64,000 bases of DNA. Origin: Chaetoderma sp. LZ-2023a (Eukaryota; Mollusca; Caudofoveata; Chaetodermatida; Chaetodermatidae). Below are positions 34,771-47,145 of the stretch, piece after piece (the first letter of the stretch is position 1; each line of letters begins with the position of its first letter). Location: contig CM067366.1 in the NCBI GenBank assembly GCA_034401795.1, forward strand, positions 82,671,616 through 82,735,615, written 5' to 3'. The translations under genes and the position numbers were made by a program. The notes below the pieces were generated by a model. The model had not been told where the DNA came from and ran no database searches. It worked only from the letters and a program-made list of their open reading frames with translations.

Positions 34771-37042
34771 ACCGATAAGATTATCTTTACATTTTCTATG
34801 TTGGATCTTCTGCAAATTTCCAGGAAATGATTTAATACTGATTTAATCTAAATTAGGCTGCATGAAACTTACAGGCAAAGGCCGACCTAGCTGAAAATAG
34901 GTACTTGCGGTGACATAGCGGTGGCTGGGTGTCCGCCATCCCATGCTTGTCCTCGCACTCGTGGGTTGGGCAGTCAGTCGTCATGCAGCTGTCTCGTCCT
35001 TCCGGATGGGCCCCGCGGGTCAGCCACTCCTCCACAATATTTTACTGACTGGAGCGCTCAACCATCTCCTTGGAGAGCGCTACTTGCCTCGAAAGAAGCA
35101 GGAGTAAGCGTCCAAATTTGCAGTATTCCTTTAACTTTAACATTACCGTTACAGCACTATTAGGTTGTCCTCGTGACAAGCGGTGCCCGAGATAGCTTTC
35201 CGCTAGAAACGGCTAAGACAGACAATCTTTTCACTCTTTTAAGTGGAAGAAAAACAATCTGATCAAAAAGAGGTGCTTAAGGTGCTGTGTCTAACCTTCT
35301 GTAGAGGAAAAGCAAGTTAGATTATAGCGTACATTAAGAATTAACAGTACATGCACGATTCATTCAACGTCTTTTAAGCACGGAAGAAATGTTCAGTAAT
35401 CACAGTCAACAGTCCCCTCAGATACGATGACTACGTCATTGGCAGCCAAAGATCACAATAAGCCGAGATTACAACAAACCAAGAGAGTAGTACTTCAGAA
35501 GGAAGGATAAAAGTTCAGCATTTCCTCAGACGGAAGGTGCGGTCACAGGGAGGCAGCAAGGAGGAAGAAGAAAGTTCAGGCGACACTGTTAAATCCCAAA
35601 ATTATTGACGGTCACAGAATACAGAAAAGTCCCGTTGTCACGTGAGAAATATTCTCTCCGGAGAGGCGGAAACCAAACTTTGTCAGAGACTAGTACCGAG
35701 CCAGGGTTTCCCCTCGAAGTGTTCTTTTATATAGACGTCGAACGGTGGCAGAGGTGGTCCCGAGTGGTGATCTGGCACGGGCAGTGTCTTGCCGTCGAGG
35801 TGAGGTTTTCAAATCAGCAGTTTTCTGTCTCAGTGGAGATTTCTGAAGGCGGAAGAATTACAAATAATTAGTTTTAAATAAGGCTGCATTTTCTTGGCAG
35901 CCTTTGAAAAAATTAGGTTATTCACTGCCTAAGTAGATATCGACCCGCCGCGAGCAGTGGACCCCCCCCCCCCCACCCCACCCCCACCCCAGCAGTTACA
36001 CAGCGCAATTTCCCATTCTGTCGCCAGAGTCAAGGCCGTAGAGTGAGCCGCTTCTATACTCTCAGCTCTATATCTCATTATTGCTTCGACAAATGGCTAG
36101 CCATCTTAGGCGATCAACAGCAAATTGGTAATCATTCTTACAAACACGCTCAACTCCTATAGTATCCAGCACGAAGCAACAGGTTCAATGAGGAGGCAGT
36201 TTATTCAACTTGTCTTAGAGTAGTTCAATAGTTTCATTATTAATGCACTGTCAAATGAACAGGGGATCATATGTATAGCGCTTAAACCATGCAATAGCAT
36301 GGAGTTCAGCACAATATAAATGTGCTATCTATCTATCGTCTGCTCAAATTGTCATGGTCCAGGTAAGTGCTAGAGATGTTTGTTCGTTTTTCTTGTATAT
36401 TACAGATCATTTCCCAAGCTAGAGGGCTGTGGCGGAATTGAGATTCTACGTACGTCCGAATTGGAATTGAAAAAACGAATTGAGGTGGAATTGGAATTGA
36501 TAAAATGGATTTGACCCCATCCCTGGTCATAGTTACATAGTCCACTTCTGCTTGTTAGGCTATGCAGCCTGTAGTTGTTGAACTGGTATGTTGGTGCGGA
36601 CAGACATGAGCAGGGAATCTATCGTGTATGAGGCCTCTGTATTGTCTGTCTAACCTTGCCTTGAATGAACTGCTGGACGGAGCCGTCACTACTGACTCTG
36701 GTAGACTGTTGTTTACTGAACAGCGGTGTAATTAAAGCCAGACAATTAATTGTTTGACAGATTTGATTATGAAAAATTTAATTTTCTCAGATAATGGCCA
36801 TTTGCAGACCAAGAGAAGACAATTTTTGACAAATTTTGTATTAATATCTTAGGTGAATTCACTATCACTACACACACTCATTCACTGTCCGGTTCTCTCT
36901 CGCTATCTAATCTCATATGTCTTGTGGCGCGTGCATTACATCCACAAGTCACTTGATAGTCGCAGCTCGTCCCACCCAAGGGGCATTAGCTGTAGTGGTT
37001 CAACTCCACTGGGTGCCAGAAAACAATGTGTGTTACAGAAGA

Positions 37043-37046
<4 letters not shown>
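34771..37046. other. No recognisable gene
   Basis: Motif-free frames (e.g. 35605-35871 +). A C-rich run (about 35960-35992) and short TATC repeats near 36330 are simple sequence. Confidence 0.4.

Positions 37047-37109
<63 letters not shown>
37047..37109. repeat. (CT)n microsatellite
   Basis: About 30 CT units. Confidence 0.97.
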
Positions 37110-37113
<4 letters not shown>

Positions 37114-38500
37114 CTCCCTCCCTCCCAGCCTCTCATTGTAACGCCATACCCCAGCATATTAGAATAGTTGTACTGTAAAAATGACAGCCTTGCAATAATG
37201 TGATGATGATGATGTAGTTTGCAAAAGTAACTACTGTTTTCCTAATAAATTTATACTTTTAAATTGATACATTCTAAGTCCTTTAAATGCATGCAAAATT
37301 CAACATTTTCTGCTAATAGTTTGTAATATACTTCAAGGTATGAACAATTTAAATATTGTCAGGTGTGATACTCACTTGCAAATTGTTAAATAATGTTCAA
37401 AATATAGACAATCTTGGCTGATAATGCTGACTTTTTCTGCAGAATTTTACTATTTTTTAATTTTAAACTGATAACGTCTGTCTGGATATAGGTAAATTAG
37501 GTATGGAGAAAGTGTGGAATTTCTGCAGAAGGCACATATGAACATCATTCTGATGAGGAAAACAGTTTTATATTTAGATTTAGTGTTTTTACTGAAGTTT
37601 CATTATGCTGCATGACATTATGATGACTAAGTAAGTAGAATTGCTGATATGCACTGTATGAATGTGTTGTGTTATATTTCTGATGGAGAACTATTGCCTG
37701 TTTCCAGTAGGATGTAGCCATCACTGAAGATGAAGCAAGTGAAAAGCTGGATTATCTACTGATCTTGACCACAGGGTTCATATATGGATCGTGAAAAAGC
37801 TAGACAGTCAGGGAACATTAAAAGTAAAATTTCAGGCCTGGCAAACTTGTATAAACTGTACTTTTTCATCCAAGGCATGGAAAAGCGATGAAAAATCAGA
37901 AAACCACTATTGTGGAGAATAAGAATTGTCATGACAAAAAAGAAACATAGGCAATAGACCTACAATCTGAATGCATCTAGCATGTTTAGATTTCAAATAT
38001 GTATGGACACTGAGCATTATTATAACTACAACCATACTGTAGTGGTCTAACTCTTGGACAGTATCAGAACCAATCATTTCAGTGATAAATTTTTTTTAAA
38101 GTTTCCTGCAGATGGTCTCTGATTCAGCAGAACTCTTGCTTTTTGACTACTAAATGCTTGAACATAATAAGTAACCGCTTAAAGGTAATAATTTGTCAGA
38201 AAAACGATATTTTTTAGTGTTGATTGTCCAATTGCATGGCAAGAGAAGACAATTTTTTGACAATTTTACAGTGGAAAGATTATCTCGGTAGTAGAACCAG
38301 TCTTTCAAGTACTAAATTTTCAAAAGTAATCTTGTCCTGCAAATGGACAAGACTTGCATCTTTCAGCAAAATTTACTTTTCTTGACTAATCTTAGCCATT
38401 GTTAAATGGTAGAACACAGGCTACGTAACCGTTTAAAGTGTAGATCATGGCTGGCATTTTCTTTTGAAAACAGATAGAGGGAAACATCGTCGTGTCGTGT
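37110..38500. other. AT-rich sequence without genes
   Basis: No coding signal. CAAGAGAAGACAATTTTTGACAA near 36808 recurs in similar form near 38240 (about 1.4 kb apart), hinting at an old duplicated module. Confidence 0.45.
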
Positions 38501-39000
38501 NNNNNNNNNNNNNNNNNNNNNNNNNNNNNNNNNNNNNNNNNNNNNNNNNNNNNNNNNNNNNNNNNNNNNNNNNNNNNNNNNNNNNNNNNNNNNNNNNNNN
38601 NNNNNNNNNNNNNNNNNNNNNNNNNNNNNNNNNNNNNNNNNNNNNNNNNNNNNNNNNNNNNNNNNNNNNNNNNNNNNNNNNNNNNNNNNNNNNNNNNNNN
38701 NNNNNNNNNNNNNNNNNNNNNNNNNNNNNNNNNNNNNNNNNNNNNNNNNNNNNNNNNNNNNNNNNNNNNNNNNNNNNNNNNNNNNNNNNNNNNNNNNNNN
38801 NNNNNNNNNNNNNNNNNNNNNNNNNNNNNNNNNNNNNNNNNNNNNNNNNNNNNNNNNNNNNNNNNNNNNNNNNNNNNNNNNNNNNNNNNNNNNNNNNNNN
38901 NNNNNNNNNNNNNNNNNNNNNNNNNNNNNNNNNNNNNNNNNNNNNNNNNNNNNNNNNNNNNNNNNNNNNNNNNNNNNNNNNNNNNNNNNNNNNNNNNNNN
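38501..39000. other. Assembly gap (500 N)
   Basis: Exactly 500 N, typical of a gap of unknown real size. Open frames spanning it are meaningless. Confidence 0.99.
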
Positions 39001-39044
39001 GTTCCATTTGAGTTTTGTATTTTTGGCGGTGATGGCCTTCCATA
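39001..39044 (-). repeat. Right terminal inverted repeat of 16.2-kb insert
   Basis: Exact reverse complement of 22863-22906. The contig begins inside it. Confidence 0.85.
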
Positions 39045-40066
39045 GGGAGACGTATGCCTACGATAGAACACTTGAAAATGGAATAAGACGGGTGTGCCTG
39101 GAAAAAGTTGACAAACCAATTCCAGGTAGATTGTCTATTGATGGGAGCTCCTTCCTCCCTGTGTGGTATAGGGGCCAGGTTAAAGAGTGCCGTATCTGCA
39201 CAAGTACTCAACACCTAGCTAGTACCTGTCCTTACAAGAATAAGTGTCTTTTGTGTTGGTCATCTGATCATTTTAAATCTCGATGTTATAAAAGATCATC
39301 GATGAATGCTGCAAGTAATGTGGAAGAGGCGAGTGCTAGCTATATGGATCCTGCTTCTCTCAATTCCAGTGAAGTACACAGTAGTAACAATGTGCCACAC
39401 AGCTATGCACATGTTGTTAGCAAGGTTGGATATCCCATTGATAGTAAGACTGTGTATCCCAATGTTAGTAAGACTGGGGGTCCAGTTGTTAGTAAGGCTG
39501 GTGATCCAGTACTGGCAAAACACGTTGATGAGATTGAGGTTCTAGAGACAGGTATATCTGCTACCGCTCCAGCAACAGCTGAAATAGCCCAGGAAAATGA
39601 TGACTCCGACGCTGTTGATGATACACAGAGTTTAGTACTGGGACAAACAAAATCTGGATCTCAATCAATGGATGTTGATGTACCATTTGAGTTGTCACCA
39701 CTAACAGAGTCTGGTGTGTTATTCATACATTCTACATAGGTAATTGTACAGTATACTATTGCTGGTGGGGTTAAAAGAGTGATAGGAGACTTGAGCTCTG
39801 TGGCGGAGGACAGGGAGGATGACGATATAGACGACTCTATCTCTATTGCAGAGTCTGGCACCTCGATCCAAATGCAGGAATCTCAGCAGCCCGATGAAAT
39901 GGTACTGTATAGCTCAGAGAAGGGCGAGATTTTAGTTCCATACATTACACGCTTAGGTGTTCGCTATATGCATTTGCGGAGTGATTCAGACATTTCACGG
40001 TATCAACATCTGACCATTACTGATCTTACAAATTCAGTTTACTATGAAGATTGGCAAATGGGCTAA
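39045..40066 (+). pseudogene. LINE copy 1 ORF1, C-terminal part
   Basis: Frame 2. Starts at the target duplication (RETYAYDRTLENGIRR), then VWYRGQVKECRIC and two CCHC zinc knuckles: CRICTSTQHLASTC and CLLCWSSDHFKSRC (about 39190-39295). A serine/valine-rich linker with VSKxGxP-like repeats follows, then TAG at 39737. In the same frame past the stop an acidic region (EDREDDDIDDSISIAESG) continues to 40066, so the ancestral ORF1 was longer. Likely nucleic-acid-binding. Confidence 0.78.
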
Positions 40067-40108
40067 ACGGGATAAAAATAGTAAGAAGACAAAACCAAAC
40101 TAGACATT

Positions 40109-43100
40109 ATGGGTATTATGCATAGATTCTTAATCATAATGATAATTTGCTCACTTAATTGCTGTGGTTTGAATGATGGATTGAAGCAACGCATGTTGCT
40201 AGAGAAATTATCTGATTTGAAAGCTGATATCGTCATGCTTCAGGAAACTAAGTTCCATAATGTTGAAGTACTAGAAAATTTCAAACAACTTTGGGTGAAA
40301 TATTCTATTCCAATGCCACTGATTTAAATACAGGAGTGGCGATTTTAATTTTACCCAGGTGTTTGACTTTATTAAATATCATTTCATCGGAAGCTGAAAG
40401 TAATGGCAGATGGGTCGTGGTGACTGTTGAAATGTCTGGTTCAACACTAAATTTGATGTCTATTTATGCCCCTGCATCCCGTTCTCAACGAGGTGCATTT
40501 TATTCAGCTATTGGCCCAGTAATTCATGATAGATCAGAAAATAATATTATTGGTGGAGATTTTAATTGTGTTTTAAATCCAGAGAAGGATAGGCATTCGT
40601 TATCGATATACTCTGATACGTCTCATCGGCGTTTACAGGAAATATGTGACAGTGAGCACCTTTTGGATAGTTATAGAGTTTTAAACCCTGAATGTTGTGA
40701 ATATACAAGGGTAACAGCAAATGGTCAGACAGCCTCTCGGTTAGACAGGATTTATGTACAGAGATAGCTAAAAGGGTTAATTTCGGATACTGGCATATAT
40801 CCCATACCTTTTTCTGATCATTGCCTAGTTTCCACTGTTTTAGATAATGCAGAATGGGTTACACGTGGTCCAGGTTTTTGGAAACTTAATATTTCCTTGC
40901 TGAATGATTTTGAGTACCATCGATGTATTGAAAGTTTCTGGCGTTTTAAGCTCCGCAATATATCAGAATTTGAAAGCTTGATTTTTTGGTGGGAAGATGT
41001 TAAATTAGGGTTTGCTAATATATCAAGGCAATATTCTATTCAAAAGGCAAGGAAAATGTGCAAAGAGGAGTGAAGGTTGATTCGTCTACAAACCTAAATT
41101 TTTCGCAAAGTTTCAGGCGGCGCTATTCATTTGACTGAGGTTTTGGAGGAGACCAGGTTAAAATTATCACAAATAGAAATGTACAGAGCAGAAGGCGCAA
41201 AAGTAAGATCAAGAGCCCAATTTTATTCTGAAGGTGAAAAGCCGACAACATATTTTTGTGGCCTAGAAAAGTCTAGAGGTGTGGAAAAGATAATTAGGGG
41301 CCTTGAAATAAATGGGCAAATTGTTAATTCAAATAAAGATCTACTAGAAACTGTTCAGACATTTTATGAAAATTTATACAAGTCTGAAGAAATTGATGAA
41401 GAGTTGGCAGCTGAATTACTTGCTAATATTAAGGAAACATTGACTCCTCAGTCGGCTGATATTTGTGATGAATATTTAACCGTAGAAGACCTGACTAAAT
41501 CGCTTAAAACAATGAAGAATAGAAAATCACCAGGGGGAGATGGCGTGCCTGTTGAGTTTTACGTTACTTTCTGGCATCTCATTGGTCCGAAATTCTGTGA
41601 GATTGTTAAAGGAATTTTCCATCAGGGAAAACTTCCTTTGACAATGTCTCAAGCACACGTACGTCTGCTATTTAAAAATGGTGACCGGAGTGACATACGG
41701 AATTATAGGCCAATTTCTCTCCTTGGAGTTGATTACAAGATTATTTCTAGAACTATTTCACTAAAACTGGGTCAGGTGCTGGGTGACGTTCAGACATGTT
41801 CAATACCTAGTAGATCAATATTAACCAACACCGTGGTTATTAGAGATCTGATTCAGTTAGTTGAAAAGGATAACATTCCAGGTGCCATTGTGGCATTAGA
41901 TAATGAAATTAGATCGTTTGGAGTGGAAGTTTCTGTTGATGTCATTAAATCGATTCGGCTTTGGGCCCAATTTTATTAAATGGATCCGAATATTGTACAA
42001 TGGCATTACTAGTAGATACCCTGTGAACAATTTTATAAGCCAGCCAGTTGTCTTAGAATGAGGGGTTCGACAAGGTTGCTCACTGTCAGCACATTTATTT
42101 GTAATTTGTATGGAAACCTTGGGAGCGACAATAAGAGAAGATATAAATTATCATGGACTGTATATTCGTGGTCTTATGACACAAGTGAAATTATCACACT
42201 ATTCCGATGATACGACTATTTTTGTTGGCCAAAATAGTGATTTAATCCTTTACATCTTACTTTGGAGAATTTCCAAAAAGCGTCAGGGCTCAAAATTAAT
42301 AAAGAAAATCAGTAGGTTTGTTTTTGGGTTCATGGAAAGATCGAAATGATTAGTCATTAGGCATCAATTGGTCCACTGACATAATACAGATTTTAGGCAT
42401 TCATTTCAGTCGAACAAACCATGATTCCATTAATTGGACAAACTTGCTTTCTAAAATGAGCAAGAAAATTATTCAATGGAAACATCGACGTCTGACTATT
42501 TTTGGCCGGGAAATAGTGATCAATAATTTGATATTGTCACAACTTTGGTATATTGCTGCAGTTGTTAATATGCCCAAACATGTTGAAAAGGAAATTACCA
42601 AGATGATATTTGATTATTTGTGGGAGGGTAAAACACACCTTGTATCACAACGTGTCTGTACTAATAATACGCTTGATGGTGGGCTTTCCATTCCAGACCT
42701 AAGAATTAAATACATCTCGTTAAGGCTGAAATTATTAGATGATTTACTTCATTCAGAGAGTCAGTGGGCAAATGTGTCTAGATGCCTTATAGAAAGGTGT
42801 ATTGAGCCATTTTCAGCTAAATCCTTTTTCTGGTCTTCTAAACCTCCACCGAATTACACACGGATTCCATCGGTATTTTTGGAGATTAAACCTGCTTTAG
42901 TTAAGTTTGTTCACAAAGAAGATTTACCTCTTTGCTGGGAGCATGCTTCCAGCCAGTACCTATGGGGGAATGATCATATTCTATATGAAGGCAGAGTTTT
43001 ATATTACACTTCTTTTGCTAAGCGTGGTATTCAAAATTTGTGTGATATTGTAGATGTGAAAACTCGAAAATGGAAATCACTATATGACATATCACGAGTA

Positions 43101-43937
43101 ACATCTTTACGCCCAATTGACGTGCAGTGGCTTCTAAAACGGTTACAGGAAGCAATTCCAATGGAATGGTTTCTTCTCCCTAATGGGTCTGTGAATGATG
43201 CTTGCTCCAAGTTAATCCTGGAAAGTACTGATGGACGTTTTTCATATACGTTAAGGATTAAGGGGTGGTATAATATTTTAATGCTGCAGAATATTACTAT
43301 TCAAAAGGCTGTCGCGGCATGGGAAGGGACTGAACATTTTCCCCTGAGTTGGGATGTGGTTTGGAAAAATATCCATTCACCACACATACCTAATCGAGCA
43401 AGGGATGTTGTCTGGTGATTGCTTCATAGAAAACTATGGGTGGGCCCCCTCCTCAAGAAAGTTGGCATAGCAAATAATGACCACTGTCTATTTTGTACAG
43501 ACACTGAGGAAACCATTATCCATTTGTTTACAGAGTGTTTGCCCGTCTCCCAATTTTGGATGTACATTGAACAGATATTTAGGAAAATTGTTACAGTTGA
43601 TATCAACATAATCCAAGATGCAATTCTATTTCATGAATTAGAAGCTTATAATCTGACTAATAATGCAAAGAAGATCTTGTTATTGTGTTTGAGTGTGGCG
43701 GTCTGGGCAATTTGGAAGCATCATTGTACGATAGTTAGTGACTCATATACAGGGTTTAACTCCAGCAATTTTGAAAAATTGAAGTGCGCTTTTCGTGCCT
43801 TGTTCTCGTATTGCCTTAAATGTGAATTTCATGATACAGTGACTAAAAATAGACTTCACCCTTTTGAAGTTATTTGGTGCTCTGGTGATTTGATTTCCAT
43901 TGTTTCGACAAATTTGATTATTTACTATCCACCGTAA
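40109..43937 (+). pseudogene. LINE copy 1 ORF2: APE endonuclease and reverse transcriptase, broken
   Basis: The endonuclease starts in frame 2 (LNCCGLNDGLKQRMLLEKL; QETKF) and shifts to frame 1 near 40300 (SIYAPASRSQRGAFYSAIG, GGDFNCVLNPEKDR, RLDRIYVQR). A TAG then precedes PIPFSDHCLVS. A linker with KVRSRAQFYSEGEKPTTYF leads into the RT: KSPGGDGVPVEFY, NYRPISLLGVDYKI, then a damaged first catalytic Asp region (VALDNEIRSFG), GVRQGCSLSAHLF (about 42061) and the catalytic pair in SHYSDDTTIFVG (about 42190). The C-terminal region runs in frame 0 (42444-43418, TGA, then 43419-43937) and includes CLFCTDTEETIIHLFTEC, the CCHC-like end of L1/Tx1 ORF2. At least three frameshifts, several stops and a small deletion inactivate it. 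Confidence 0.86.
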
Positions 43938-44984
43938 TTGGCCTCTGGGTTGATTTATTAAATAATATACATGTATTTGTGCGCTTGGAGCTGTGATTTT
44001 GTTTCAAACTACTTTGTCTTGATGTTTTCTATATTTGAAAGCTAACTATATATTTTTAATTATTATTTTTAAAGCACATGCAGCATTAGTGGTTTTAGAG
44101 TGTGCGTGCGTGTGCATGCATGTGCGTTGACTGTTACTATGTGAAACAACAGCATTTACTTCACGCAGCAACAGCTCCAACACGCGCATGCACTCTAAAA
44201 CTCTGCTATTCAGGTTAAGATGAATATTGCGAGTGTTTGCTCTGAAAGGTTTAAACCTCGTCCCTAAAGTTTGGTGGTCGTTTGAACAGGTTAACCCATT
44301 TTGTTCTTGGTAATGTTAACAAACAATCCAACATTTTTTTTATTAATAATGTTTGTTCCGGGGTAATTTTAGAATCTGTATCCAAAAGTAAATTGCTTTC
44401 GACTAAAATAAATTTAACATTCAATGTACTGCTTCCTAATAAAAGATTGGAAATACTTAGCCTGTATACATATAATTGTGTTTGTCCCCGGATAATTATG
44501 GAATCTCTTTTTCAAAGTAAATTGTATTGTTTTAAATCGTTTGTTAAGTTCAACCCTCTTCAACTATGTAGGTTGTATTGTCGCTTAACTGAGCTCAGTG
44601 TAATATCTTAGCGTTTACCTTTTATAGATTATCCTGCGGGGTGTTGATTATTGATTAATTTGTTCCCGATTGACTGTGTCTGTTAAATACGTCCGATCGC
44701 TGTGTTTGTTCACAGCCTATGCTCGGGTGAGCTTTTGTAATTTTAATGGTATGTTGTTGAGCTAGTTACTTGGAATTTTTAAAGGGACATATTTAGCTGT
44801 TTTGAATTTTTAAATTAATCGCTTGACCACCATATATTTATTGTTTATTTATACACATGACTGATATAATCGTTTGTTCTCTTTGATTTATTCTATGTTT
44901 AATGTTCTTTCAGTCAGTTTATTTTTGGGTATTATGGATTTCCACACGATCCATTGATCATGCTACCAAAAAAAAGAAAAAAAG
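43938..44984 (+). other. LINE copy 1 3' untranslated region
   Basis: Non-coding. Contains an inverted pair (TTTTAGAGTGTGCGTGCGTG near 44093 and CGCGCATGCACTCTAAAA near 44192) that could form a hairpin with about 80 bases between the arms. Ends with GATCCATTGATCATGC before the (AGT)n tail. Confidence 0.6.
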
Positions 44985-44993
44985 TACTAGTAC

Positions 44994-45057
<64 letters not shown>
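44985..45057. repeat. (AGT)n between LINE copies 1 and 2
   Basis: ACTAGTACTAGT then about 20 AGT units. It is the 3' flank of copy 1 and the 5' flank of copy 2. Confidence 0.96.
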
Positions 45058-45387
45058 CAAGTCTAACAGACATGTTTTCTTGGCTATGCTAAATTCCTCG
45101 GACTTTGATGTTTTCTAATGCGCCTATTTGATTTATTTTTTGCTTAGTTCGACATTAGTGTATATTGGTTAGTTTTGTTGTATTTTTTTTTTAATTCTTA
45201 TGTTAGAGGTCGTATTCGTCAGCGACAGTGTTCAGTATCACGGCTGGCTGTTTTTTACAGACCCTCTGATTCAGGGAGTTCAATGATTTTATATTGCGCT
45301 TATTGTCCGTGTCGTCGTGACCTCATGTAGTAAATCATGTCACGCGTATATAAGCAGACACTGAGCCTTCTCTTGACAACGCCTGCG

Positions 45388-46829
45388 TAGAATTCGGAGC
45401 GATTGATGTGTATGATGGTTTAAACGATGCTGTCGGATCAGGCCCTCACGTTTTGAAGGGACTGATTAATATTAAAAAGAACGTATATATTAAAGCTCTC
45501 GTGTTCCATTAAATATAGACACCTTTGCACGAGATATGAGATGCCTGTTCAATTAACCCAGCATGCAATGCTACCTGGCGTGCAATGCTACCCAGCATGC
45601 AATGCCCTCAGTCCATAATCGTTGTAACTATTGGACGCCATATTCGTTTAATCTATTGTCTGCACAAGCCAGGATTTCTCGTACAAAACCAACCTGCTTG
45701 CACGTGCAAATAATTATTTGTCTTCCAGCTCTGGAAGCGTAAGCATGCACGTAGGGAGCATTCACGGCAGTAGACCTGAGAGTCTGTATTTGAATACTGT
45801 TCAGACAAAGTGTGTCAATGTCCAGGAGAAAATAAGAGAAAGCTTTTTTATATACATTGACAGTAATTTGCGTGAAATTTCTTGCTATTAATGGCAGCAC
45901 CAACATTCAGTCAACTTGTCAAAATAATTAGTAATGACTATTTGCACGTGCAGGTGGGTTGGTTTTGTTTGAGAAATACTGGCCTATACAGACGATAAAC
46001 TAAACGAATATGGCATCCAATAGTTACAACGATTATGGAGTCAGGAAATTGCATGCTGGGTAGCGTTACATGCTGGGTAGCATAGCATGCTGGGTAAATT
46101 GAAAAGAAATCAGCAGGCATCTCATATCTCCTGCAAAATGGTCCCTATTTAATGAGACACGAGAACTTTACACAGGGAACAAATTACGGGTAGATTAATG
46201 GAAGATGGACTTGTTGTGAATGGGGAGATTTGCAATGTTGACGAAATATACCATGACAAAAGTGAAAGTGAAAGCACCGTTGGAAATTCCAAATTAGCGA
46301 ATTACTGCTGGGATGGCAAAATATGGGTTGGTTATCAAAATTGAAAACGAAATCTACCAGTTTGCCAGGTCCCTAAAACCCTAGACGGGTTTGAGGAGGA
46401 ATTTTGAAAAACCGATTCCAAGCACGCTGCCAACAACAAATCTTCTTGCTGATTTGGTACAGATGTTAAATTAAAGCATGTAGAATATGCACTAGTACTG
46501 ATCACCGGGCTAGTGCGTGTCCCTATAAAGACAAATGTTTGATATGTGGGTCCGGTGATCATTATAGATCACGCTGTAGACAATCTCTCAGGAAATCAGA
46601 GGCTGAGGGTCAGGTAGCAGGCGAAAGAGAGATGAATGACGTAAGTGAGGAACGGGTTGTAGTAGACGTTCACCAACCACCTAAACCACTTAGGACAGTA
46701 GATACTGATTCAATTGAAGTACTGGAGAGTGGTTTGGTGGTGACGCCTTCAGAAAAAAATGATGAACAGTTATCTCATGCAGAGAGCATAACACCAGGTC
46801 CAACAAAATTCAGATCTCCATCCACTTGA
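45388..46829 (+). pseudogene. LINE copy 2 ORF1, split by a MITE
   Basis: The part before the insert matches copy 1 (GAIDVYDGLNDAVGSGPHVL, KGLINIKKNV). After the insert: LMEDGLVVNGEICNVDEI, VIKIENEIYQFARSL, then a stop and ACRICTSTDHRASAC and CLICGSGDHYRSRC zinc knuckles. Ends at 46829 in an acidic region. Frameshifts, stops and the insertion make it non-functional. Confidence 0.75.
45493..46168. mobile_element. 676-bp foldback MITE with TA target site
   Basis: Long inverted arms: about 45493-45715 pairs with about 45945-46168. Outer arm AAGCTCTCGTGTTCCATTAA / inverted TTAATGAGACACGAGAACTT; inner arm GCACGTGCA(A/G) and AACCAACC blocks. TA borders both ends (45491-45492, 46169-46170), suggesting a Tc1/mariner-type TA duplication. 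The arms carry small direct repeats (ACCCAGCATGCAATG-like). No transposase. It splits LINE copy 2 ORF1, so it is younger than that LINE insertion. Confidence 0.8.
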
Positions 46830-46875
46830 CAGTACGGGGAAACTCAACGTTAGACATGAATACACCACCTAACTG

Positions 46876-47145
46876 GTGACGAATGGTGAAGATAGATGTA
46901 ATGGAATTATTAAGCCATCGATTAGAGAAGATCCACGTTTTCAAGGCATATGCATTCAAGGCCTTGATAAACACATAAAGGTATCGCAGTATTGTGATGA
47001 TACAACTGTGTTTGCAGGCAACGATAATGGCTTTGATCAACTTAATAACATCTTAGCAGATTTCTACTTTAGGACAGTCAGTGATAGCTGTGATAATCCA
47101 CATGGTATTCAGTGGAGAAGAACACGTTTAAGGATAATTTTGTAA
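46876..47145 (+). pseudogene. LINE copy 2 RT fragment
   Basis: The frame includes IREDPRFQGICIQGLDKHIK and VSQYCDDTTVFAGN, parallel to copy 1 IREDINYHGLYIRGL and LSHYSDDTTIFVG. It is the YxDD box of the RT, joined directly after ORF1 by a deletion of roughly 2 kb or more. Confidence 0.75.

Larger units (their letters stand above)
22863..39044. mobile_element. Candidate 16.2-kb TIR element inserted in LINE ORF1
   Basis: The left end (22863-22906) and right end (39001-39044) are exact 44-base inverted repeats starting TATGGAAGGCCATCACCGCC. Each is bordered by GGGAGA (22857-22862 and 39045-39050). Removing the insert and one GGGAGA restores LINE ORF1 continuity (KIERE then TYAYDRT), which aligns without gap to LINE copy 2 (KIENEIYQF). 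Seen: ends, duplication and restored flank. Inferred: that everything between is one insertion; it now contains later repeats and a 500-N gap touching the right end. A 6-bp duplication suits Polinton/Maverick or Dada-type elements, but no matching transposase or polymerase was found inside and the TATGG end is not the usual Polinton AG end. Class unresolved. Confidence 0.6.
39045..45057 (+). mobile_element. Tx1/L1-like LINE copy 1, 3' portion
   Basis: Continuation of the element at 22092-22862: ORF1 C-terminus with CCHC knuckles, ORF2 with APE endonuclease, RT and C-terminal Cys/His motif, about 1 kb of 3' UTR, and an (AGT)n tail. The RT and endonuclease style (GDFNCVLNPEKDR, NYRPISLLGVDYKI) fits the Tx1 group of the L1 superfamily. 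The 3' end GATCCATTGATCATGCTACC precedes an A-rich stretch and (AGT)n, as in copy 2. Confidence 0.82.

Noticed and set aside
34853..35163. Possible second SINE or small gene
   Set aside because: GACATAGCGGTGGCTGGG-type sequence does not give a paired A and B box, and the frames are motif-free.
22863..39044. Calling the insert a second Polinton because of its 6-bp duplication and size
   Set aside because: No polymerase, integrase or capsid motifs inside and the ends do not start with the usual AG. Class left open.
38402..39739. Open frames of 190-415 codons across the N gap
   Set aside because: They consist mainly of unknown bases. Only the part from 39045 has real LINE ORF1 sequence.
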